A stretch of 64,000 bases of DNA. Origin: Macrolepiota albuminosa (taxonomy: Eukaryota; Basidiomycota; Agaricomycetes; Agaricales; Agaricaceae). The position numbers were made by a program, and so were the translations under genes. The DNA lies in NCBI GenBank assembly GCA_027475525.1, contig JAMWFC010000088.1, forward strand, positions 1,643,534-1,707,533, in the 5' to 3' direction. Positions 56,628 to 64,000 of this stretch are shown one piece after another. Position 1 is the first letter of the stretch. Every line of letters begins with the position of its first letter. The notes beneath the pieces were generated by a model. The model was given only the letters and a program-made list of their open reading frames with translations. It was not told the DNA's origin and searched no databases.

Positions 56628-59600
56628 TTATGCACGTTTTGCTAGCTGTTGAGGGCGTTTCACGCCCTGCAACTCTAGGTATCTATCCATTGCTGCAAGA
56701 TCTTTGCAGTTCACTAGCGGTTCCCAGGTAGTATCACCTAGGCTCCACCTCACCTCGAATTCGAGGCTTCCCTTTGTCCACCTATGACCTATGAGGTCAT
56801 CTATGAACCACTCCTGGTCATTGCCAGTTCCAAAGTCATATGGCTCCGGAGTTGCGTGATTAGGAAATAGCGCATCACTACTGGCCATATATGGTCGCAA
56901 TAGCGACACGTGGAACTTGGGCACTATCCTGCGCGCTTGCAGCGCCTGGGGTAGTTCCAGCACGTAGTTAGACGTGCTCGGTTCCGCCTCAAGGACCTTA
57001 TATGGTCCAATCCATTTCGGACACAGCTTGCTCGCCCTGCCTTTCGGCAGGTTCAAGTTCTTCGTCGAAAGGTACACTAGGCTCCCTTTCTCGATATCCG
57101 GCTCATCACGTCTGCGATTATTCGCATGTTTGGTTTGCCACACACGCGATTCTATAATCGTGTCATGGGCATCTGCCAGATTCCTTAGCGCGTTGCGCGC
57201 AAACTGCTTGACTCCCACATGAATAACTTCGTCCGTACAAAGTTCACGAATCATGGATGGCATGTAGCCATTGTTGAGTTCAAAGGGTGAATACCCGGTA
57301 GTTTCTGATATACTCGCGTTTATCGCGAATTCCACGAGGGGACATCGATCCACCCAGTCCTTCTGATCAGGACATACAAACGCTCGCAAGATTTGCGCGA
57401 TATTTCTATTTGCGCGTTCAGTTTGACCATCCGTTTGCGGATGAAACGACGTTGACATGAGCAACTTTGCTCTTAGCAGCTTGTGCAACTCCTTCCACCA
57501 TTTGGAAGTGAACTTAGCGTCTCGATCGCTTACGACTGAACTTGGCAGTCCATGGAGGCATACTATCTCCTTGAGATAGATCCACGACAAGTCTGACGCG
57601 GTCATGGTGGTTCTCACCGGAATGAGATGGACCATACTGGTCATTCTGCAGATCACTACCCACAGGTAGTTAAAGCCTTTCGATGTGGGGAATGGACCTA
57701 TAAAGTCCATCCCAATTGAATCCCAAGGTTTGACCGGTATGGGTAGCAAATGGAGCTTTCCCGGTGGCTTCAAAGTCGATACTTTCGACTGTTGACATAG
57801 CTCGCATGTTGAGCAGAATTGGCTCATCTCTTTTGCCATTTGCAGCCACCAGTACCAGCATCGCACATAATCCAGCGTTTTCTGAGTTCTGAAGTGGCCC
57901 ACTACTCTATGGGCCTGGTCCAGGATAGTCGTAATCAACGACCTCTCCCGGGGAATGCAGATGACTTTGGACTCCGTGGGTCTGGTAAGGTAGACGAGCT
58001 GCTGCTCCATCCTGAAGCGCGGATGTGCTTGGATATTGTTCAGAATCTCTACAAAGAGATTATCATCCTTGTATCCGTGCTGGATACGTGTGCGGAATTG
58101 CGCATTGCCTAAGTCGGCCGGTGCAGGCGTATGGTCCTGTGACTCCAGCGCTTGCTGGAGCGTCATATCAGTACCTCTCGCAGGCACCTCTTGCCTCGTC
58201 TCTTCACTTGGCTGAGGGACCTCATGATCCACTAGCACTTGGGCTTCAATATTGCGAGTCTCTCGCTGTTCGTGCAGTTGCTTACTGCGACGTGTTTCCT
58301 GCGCTTGCATGGCATGTAACTCGACCCTATGTTCCCTGATTTCATGGAATCGATGCAGAGGCAAATCCTCGCCCTCTGGGTCAATACGTTTGTCCGCCTG
58401 GACATAGTCATGCGCGTCATGGACGTCATCTCGAGTATCACTCTCGAAATATCGAGATAGGCAATCCGCCACTTTGTTCAATTCACCTTTTACATAGGTG
58501 ATGTCGAACTGGTACCGCAACATGTAGTTGATCCAGCGACGTTGTCGCGGAGACAGGTGCATCTGAGTCTTGAAGAACTCTAGTGCTTTGTGATCCGTGA
58601 TAATATGGATCTTATATCCCATCAGTTTATCCTCCCACTTTAGGAGGGCTTCCAGGATTGCGAGTGTTTCTAACTCGTGCACAGCATAATTCTGCTGAGC
58701 AGCAGTGAATTTACAGGACATAAATCCCGCTGGTCGGCAAGTCTGCCATGTTTTACCCTGGCCAAACATGGCACCCAACCCCAGTCTTCGACGCATCACA
58801 AATGAGCCAGATGGGCTCGTCGATGCATGGGTCAATTGGCCGGATGACTGGCATTTTTGCGCATATGCGCTTAATCATCTCAAAACACCGCTGATGCAGT
58901 GGTCTCCAATGAAATGGTGACCCATTCTGGGTCATGGCCATAAGTGGCCCGGTGTATGCAGTGATGTCTGGCAAGAAATTGCCAATATAGTTCACCAGCC
59001 CAACAAATCGTTGGATATCATTATATGTGCGTGCGGTACGCCACTCTTGGATTTGGTCGAGCTTATCCATATCCAGATGAATGCCCTTCTCATCAATGAC
59101 GTGACTGAGACAATCTATACTCGTTGCATACAACTCGCACTTCTTCCATTTGAGATAGAGGCTGGCCTTCCGTAGTTGTTCAAATACGACTTGTAGGTGC
59201 TGCTCATGCTCCTCAATGGAGTCAGAAAATATGAATATATTGTCTAAATAGATGTGCATAAACTTCCCGATTACATCTCGGAAGATTGAGGTCATTAACC
59301 TCTGAAATGTCGCCGGTGCATTACAATCACCAATCTGCATGATGTTACTCATGAACGTCCCCATCAGGGACGAGAACAGTGTCTTTGGTATATCCTCTTT
59401 GCGGATGCGAACCTGTTCGTATGTGTCTGTGAGGTCGATTTTCGACCGATACTTCGCTGTCGCGACATCTTCTCGTATCACTTCCTGATCTGGAAGAGGT
59501 GTTACATCCTTGACGGTATTATCATTGCGCTGTCGTGCATCCAATGCCGTCCGTAACGTTCCATCCTTCTTGGGGATACAAAGCAATGGTGCAGCTTGCA

Positions 59601-60531
59601 CCGCTGGTCGTGGTTCCCACCACTTCGCATTTATGTATCTATTCGTCTTTTCACAAAGTTGATCCTGAAGTGCTCGCGGGCAGCGAGGCAAATGATACTT
59701 GTACTGCTTGTTATCGTCAATGAGGTTGATCTCATGATTAACCTCCCGCCACGGAGGAAGCTCCTCCTTCATTCCATTGACGATATCAGCGAACTCCCGT
59801 TGCCATTGCTGGCGCAATCGAGGAATATCCTCCTCTGTAAGGCTCAAAGCCTTGCCTTTTCCTTTGGCTATGCGTGCTATACGCGGTTGAACCTTTGGTT
59901 CAAATCGCTCCCGTAAGGCACGTATGTGCTCCTCTGTGAGGTCTCCCAGATTCAACCTTACAACTGGTTGTTTCCTCATCGTACTCGCCGACGACTGCAC
60001 ACTTCTCGCCTTCAGCGAAAATCCGTCAAATACGATATCCGATGTTTCGGAAATCTCGTCCTCTTGTGCGTGACGGTACACTTCTCCTGTCTGGGTCGCT
60101 TGCCCACTTCCCATAGCCTGCATCACCATTGACGCTACCAACTCATTCCACTCCCGTGGCATTCGTGGGTCATACGCCCATTGCACTCCTGGCCGAGGCA
60201 CTGGTCGATCCATTAGCGACCTAGTGCTACCCACAGTTCCCATTGTACTGTATACCTTGTTCTTGACGAGATCCTCAACCTTCACTTGAGAGCTAGTCGG
60301 CTGGCATTCCAGCGACTCCACCACGCGTTTACTACGCTCATTCTTGCACTGCACAGCCTGTTTAGGCTTTCCATTGGTACACCCAGTCACATCCGGGTGC
60401 TTCCCCTTCTTCAGAGTTCCTTGAAACTCTTCCTCAGTCATCAGTATAGCTGGCGAATCAGCCGGCAGGCTTTTTGGTGGGGCCTGTTCGTCCTCCACCT
60501 CCTGTACAGTCGCTCTCCTGCGACCATCTAG
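56628..60531 (-). pseudogene. Gypsy M Pol: RT, RNase H, integrase, chromodomain-like end
   Basis: Same order as gypsy P. The RT motif reads YLDN instead of YLDD (AAT at 59239-59241), which removes a catalytic aspartate. Other conserved positions also changed: DTYEQ for DAYEQ and CLSHV for CLGHV. A one-base G insertion near 58769 (TGVG-then-shift; P reads TGVGAMYGQG) separates the RT frame (60498-58753) from the RNase H/integrase frame (58835-56628). Integrase keeps IGMDFIGPFP, VSDRDAKFTS, DGQTERANRNIAQIL and EFEVRWSLGDTTWEP. The region upstream of 60498 is open to the shared TGA at 60532, so pol is fused to protease by readthrough or recoding, as in P. Confidence 0.88.
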
Positions 60532-60534
60532 TCA
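60532..60534 (-). promoter_or_regulatory. In-frame TGA between Gag-protease and Pol of gypsy M (candidate readthrough stop)
   Basis: On the minus strand: CGC AAC TGA CTA GAT GGT. TGA CTA G is the best-known natural readthrough context (UGA CUA). The position equals the TGA at 46020 of gypsy P, and the frame is open from protease into pol. Actual readthrough has to be shown. Confidence 0.6.
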
Positions 60535-63500
60535 GTTGCGCTCATCACGCCGCTTTTCAGTTGCGCGATAGCGCCTCAAACAACCATCTGTATCGTTCAA
60601 CACCACTTTCTCCACCTTCAAAGGCGTACCATTCACAACAACCATGTCGTTCACGAAATCCAGCAACACCTTGTTCTTACGCATGAACGGCGTACTGATA
60701 ATCATGTCGTAGTGATCAAAATTCGCTATATCCACGTATTCTTTCGTCGACGTTCCTGACGTCTTTATTCTCACCTCCGCAACTCCCCACAGTCCCCAGC
60801 TGGAGCATCAAGGGCTCCTCCAGTTCATGAACGCAAATCGTGTTGACGTGAGCAAACTGGGGCATAATGCCCGTAGTGGTACTCCCGGAGTCCCACAACG
60901 TCCATGCCGGATGTCCATTGACATCAACATACGTGACCAGGCACTCCTTCTCTTCGGGAGTATAGCGTGGCCGCTGCAACTTATTAGTTGCCTTCTGCAG
61001 GGTTACGCGTCTCATTCGGACGCGCTGATCTCCACGGCACTCCGTCAGTGCAAACAGGTGTTCCTCCTCGTCATCACGAGCATAGTAGTCGCTGTCATAC
61101 ACATCCACTGCGACGTATTCATTGCCATCAATCTGGACGCTCTCGGCGTCATCCACCTCCGACCCGTCAGCCTCTACCTGCGGTTCTTCCTCCGCTTCCT
61201 CAACGATCTCGTTGTCCTTGTCGTCACTGACAACATTGCTAGGTGCCGCAGCCGTATGGGCCGCTTGGATGTGTGCCTTAGGAGGGGCGGGACACTCCTT
61301 AGCGAAATGTCCGCTCCTGCCACAGTTGTAGCACGCGGAGGGGTCCCCGGCAGGCCTTCTCTGGGCCGCTCCTGGAACCCCAGCGGTTTTGCCCGCTATA
61401 CGCAGTACAGGCGCCACCACTCCTCTTGGTGCTACTTGATTCTGACCCGAAAAGGGTCGACTATCCTTTGCTGGCAATTGTCCAGCAGGCTTCGATTGAG
61501 GCCGTTGGCCTCCAGGGATTGTCTTACAAACAACAAATTGCGGATTGCAATTGTTCTCCATATCTGTCCATTTGGCCAGGAAGGTTCCCACCTTCACTGC
61601 CTGACGGTTCACTGTTCCTCGGCGTGAACTACGCTGCTCATAATGGTTTGCAGTCCATGTCGACTGCTCATAACGGATGGCATACGCCAAGAATTCGGTC
61701 ACAGTATTGACCTCCGGAGACAAATTATCGTCGCGTATCAACGCTCTCCTCATGTCTGCGGGTATTCCGTCCAGGAATGTCTCGCGGATAGTGTATTTGT
61801 CTGGATAGACGGCCATATTCTGTGCATGACCCACCAGGTCATCATAAAAGGTCTGGACGCCAGTCTTAGCGTCATACACTGCCTTTCTAAAGGCATCACG
61901 AGCTTCCTGCATTGTAGCAGCGTTGACGAACCGATTATACAGTCCTATCAGAACCTCTTTAAATGTCCAGTGCAATTTGTCACGATTAATGTGGAGAACA
62001 TGGCGACGGAACCAATTCCAAGCCTCTCCTTCCATAAATTTGTGTAGCACGAATATCCTCTCCTGGTCCATGTCGTCTCCACCATAGCAGCAGGCTGCGA
62101 GGTGGTAGCACACGTCCATGGCCCAGTCCTCCAGTTGAGAGAACCTATGTCCTCCAGCGTACGCACGTATGTGCTTACCATCGGATTTACGGGGGCTTAC
62201 CCCAGCAGGGAACTTAAATCTGACTCCAAGGGAGTCATCCACCAGACGAGTGAGGCGGTCATGCATATGATCCATATGGATCCTGACCGCTTCATTCATT
62301 CCTGGCATAGTTTCACGCAAATCATGAGGTGCGGGCATCGAAAATGCCCAAGGACTGCGAAACAGGTGCTCATTGGCCGCTCTTTCCGGCCGTGTGGTGG
62401 GCTGTTGCCTCACTTGTTGCTCTGCTGGTGACTGCGAAACAGGTGCTCATTGGCCGCTCTTTCCGGCCGTGTGGTGGGCTGTTGCCTCACTTGTTGCTCT
62501 GCTGGTAATTCACCAGCCTGCCTGCCACTTTCACGACGATTATTATCGTCCTGATCGTCATTCCTACAATCACGTCCTCCACCGTCGTTATTGCAACGAC
62601 TTGGCTCCCTCCGCTCGTAGTGGTCACTACTATTATCACTACCACCTCACGTCCTCCACCGTCGTTATTGCAACGACTTGGCTCCCTCCGCTCGTAGTGG
62701 TCACTACTATTATCACTACCACCCGGATTTCTGTCCGGTTCAGCAGTTCGAGCCATGAATTGTCGCCGCATCTCATCGACAGGCATTACACCCTCGCGCC
62801 CTTCAAAGACTACCCCCTGGTCGTCAATTAACGACTCACCATGATCGCACAAGTCCTGGTTGCGTATTCTCTGGTAATTGACGCGTTCATTCCAGTTGTC
62901 CACTAGGTGGACGCGTCACACTACACGTCGTGGTCGCATTCGCTCCTCAAGAATGTGGACTTCATCCACCTCTTCCTTGATTGTAACTTGCTTACGAGGT
63001 GTCTTAACCTCCTGCACTGCAAGTAGTGCCTCTGGCTCTGCCGGAGTCGTCGTTACAGTCTCCACCTCAGACAGTGCCTGCTGAGGCACTCCGCTAACAA
63101 TGTGTTGACAGTTTGCGGCGTTCTGACGCCAAACGTAGTCTTGCTGAGACTTATTAGCCTGACAAGGCGCATTGAGCAATTCCATCGCGTCCGCGATTAA
63201 TGGCGCTCGTCTGTGCACACTCATCTCACACTCTACTAAGTCGGCTGGAGTAGCCGTTGAGACTGCTGACCCTCGCGCTGCTTTGCGCTTAAGGTATTCC
63301 ACCACTTCGAGTTCGAAGATGCGCACAAACAATTCAATATATTCATTCAAATATGCACGGGGTACATCGTGACTCCTAGCAGCCAGCAACTGTAAGTGCT
63401 TCACTACATAAAGCTGAAGACGCTTTCGCGTCGATTCCTTCGCGACCGACGAATATCGGTCCAACACCAGCTGTAGCTGGATAGACAAGGTCAAATGCAA

Positions 63501-64000
63501 CCTTTTGCTTTCCTCATCATCTGAGGACTCCAACTCGGACTCTAAGTCCATAACTCTCCTGAGGCCGTCATGCCTCACTTGCGGCTGTTTGCCAGCCCGT
63601 ATTTGCAACTCTGGAATTCCAGGCGCTGGAGACGCCTTTTCCAACCGTACGACATTGTCGTCCTCTCTACTGACCACTATTGCTGGTCCTTGCTTCTGTC
63701 CTTGTGTCGTCAACGACAACGGTCCCGGTTCAGTGGCAGCATTGGCCACATATTCCAAATGCCGTTCCGTAGGTGCAGTCCGGAATGGGGTGCTATGCGC
63801 AAACGCGCTGCCTTGTACCATTTCCGAGTACTGGGTAACGTCCGGTTGACCCTCAGAGGGAGCTGAAGAGCTCTCGGGCAATACCGGATACATTAGTGAA
63901 GGCATTTGGCTTGCTGGCAGCGACACTCCTGAGACCGCGGATCTCTCTCCTGGTTTTCCACCAGGTCGTACAATGGATATCATCCGTGATACGGATAGCC
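60532..64000 (-). pseudogene. Gypsy M Gag-protease (5' end outside window)
   Basis: The frame enters open from the right edge; the first ATG in the window is at 63983. Gag parts: LHLTLSIQLQLVLDRYSSVA; RVNYQRIRNQDLCDHGESLI (near 62890), matching P; EAWNWFRRHVLHINRDKLHW; FLDGIPADMRRALIRDDN; zinc knuckle CYNCGRSGHFAKEC near 61310. The protease has LWDSGSTTTGIM near 60865, and IISTPF where P has ILGTPF (G to S). Breaks: TGA at 62916-62918 in an otherwise open frame, two 77-bp duplications (62353/62430 and 62570/62647), and a frame change near 60775-60795 where residues around GTVGS are lost compared with P. Confidence 0.82.

Larger units (their letters stand above)
5574..62723. repeat. Set of 77-bp tandem duplications (probable assembly artefacts)
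   Basis: Start of first copy/start of second copy: 5574/5651, 6767/6844, 9137/9214, 9371/9448, 9547/9624, 10694/10771, 10851/10928, 11287/11364, 12033/12110, 12205/12282, 14780/14857, 15396/15473, 15996/16073, 17417/17594 (with 100 N between), 18017/18094, 18350/18427, 22392/22469, 30173/30250, 37863/37940, 38587/38664, 41166/41243, 43678/43755, 44112/44189, 45183/45260, 45288/45365, 47536/47613, 47704/47781, 50088/50165, 50900/50977, 51030/51107, 52526/52603, 56308/56385, 62353/62430, 62570/62647. Most pairs are identical; a few (5574, 9137, 9547, 11287) differ at one base; the 10694 case is an irregular 77-bp step inside the 61-bp array. They occur in unrelated elements and in unique DNA. 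Each shifts a reading frame (77 = 3n+2). Confidence 0.95.
40864..64000 (-). mobile_element. Gypsy M: minus-strand Ty3/gypsy element, split by gypsy P
   Basis: Sense is right to left: gag-protease (64000-60532), pol (60531-56628), a large accessory ORF (56464-53997 continuing at 42035-41473), a polypurine tract (41049-41038) and the 3' LTR (41037-40864). Gypsy P (42036-53996) is inserted in the accessory ORF with duplication of GTAGG; removing P joins the two parts in frame. The 5' LTR lies beyond 64000. M carries nonsense and missense changes that are nearly all C-to-T/G-to-A at CpG, plus frameshifts, so it is an old, inactive copy. Confidence 0.85.

Noticed and set aside
42718..62918. A variant genetic code with TGA as sense
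   Set aside because: The NLR gene and the Helitron A gene have no internal TGA, and sites with TGA face other codons in the sister copy.
406..63983. Antisense Gypsy-1 gene and P/M accessory ORF as the same family
   Set aside because: Opposite orientation and different motifs: the Gypsy-1 protein has the cysteine cluster and coiled coil, the P/M protein has neither.

Overview
The window looks like a transposon-rich stretch of a basidiomycete genome, most likely an Agaricomycete; the species cannot be named from sequence alone. The reasons are introns of about 44-65 bp with GT...AG ends, a FunK1-type protein kinase remnant, a patatin/NB-ARC/TPR (fungal NLR) gene, Helitrons, hAT remnants and several families of Ty3/gypsy LTR elements. 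Almost everything is mobile DNA; the only large gene that reads intact is the NLR at 31322-36511.

Layout. 1-3091: 3' end of a GC-rich Ty3/gypsy chromovirus (Gypsy-1). It has the chromodomain end of pol, a four-exon ANTISENSE gene (complement 406-2242) with a Zn2Cys6-like cysteine cluster and a coiled coil, a polypurine tract and the 3' LTR. This element is inserted in Helitron A. 3092-19431: three head-to-tail Helitron units, A (5'-truncated by the insertion; Rep/helicase otherwise readable), X (internally deleted, filled by a 61-bp minisatellite) and B (full-length but decayed, interrupted by a solo LTR and a 100-N gap). 19432-31321: AT-rich debris with two more solo LTRs of the same family, a 1.9-kb non-autonomous LTR element, a FunK1 kinase pseudogene and a hAT transposase pseudogene. 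31322-36511: NLR gene on the minus strand. 36512-40863: sparse region with a few coding-like minus-strand exons I could not identify. 40864-64000: a minus-strand gypsy element (M), split by a younger plus-strand gypsy element (P, 42036-53996) flanked by the target-site duplication GTAGG.

How the parts relate. P and M belong to one family: gag-protease, an in-frame TGA at the same aligned position, then pol (RT, RNase H, integrase, chromodomain-like end), and then a large extra sense ORF of about 1000 codons between pol and the 3' LTR. That ORF is Q/P/Y/G-rich at its N-terminus and has a conserved C-terminal part with no family I recognise. Together with the antisense gene of Gypsy-1, this makes accessory genes downstream of pol the most novel theme of the window.

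Two warnings for any reader. (1) At least 34 tandem duplications with a period of exactly 77 bp are scattered through the window, one of them flanking the 100-N gap. They look like uncollapsed contig overlaps from a k=77 assembly, and most apparent frameshifts in the transposon ORFs come from them. (2) Older copies (Helitron B, gypsy M) carry C-to-T/G-to-A changes, mostly at CpG, including many TGA stops, consistent with methylation-driven decay.
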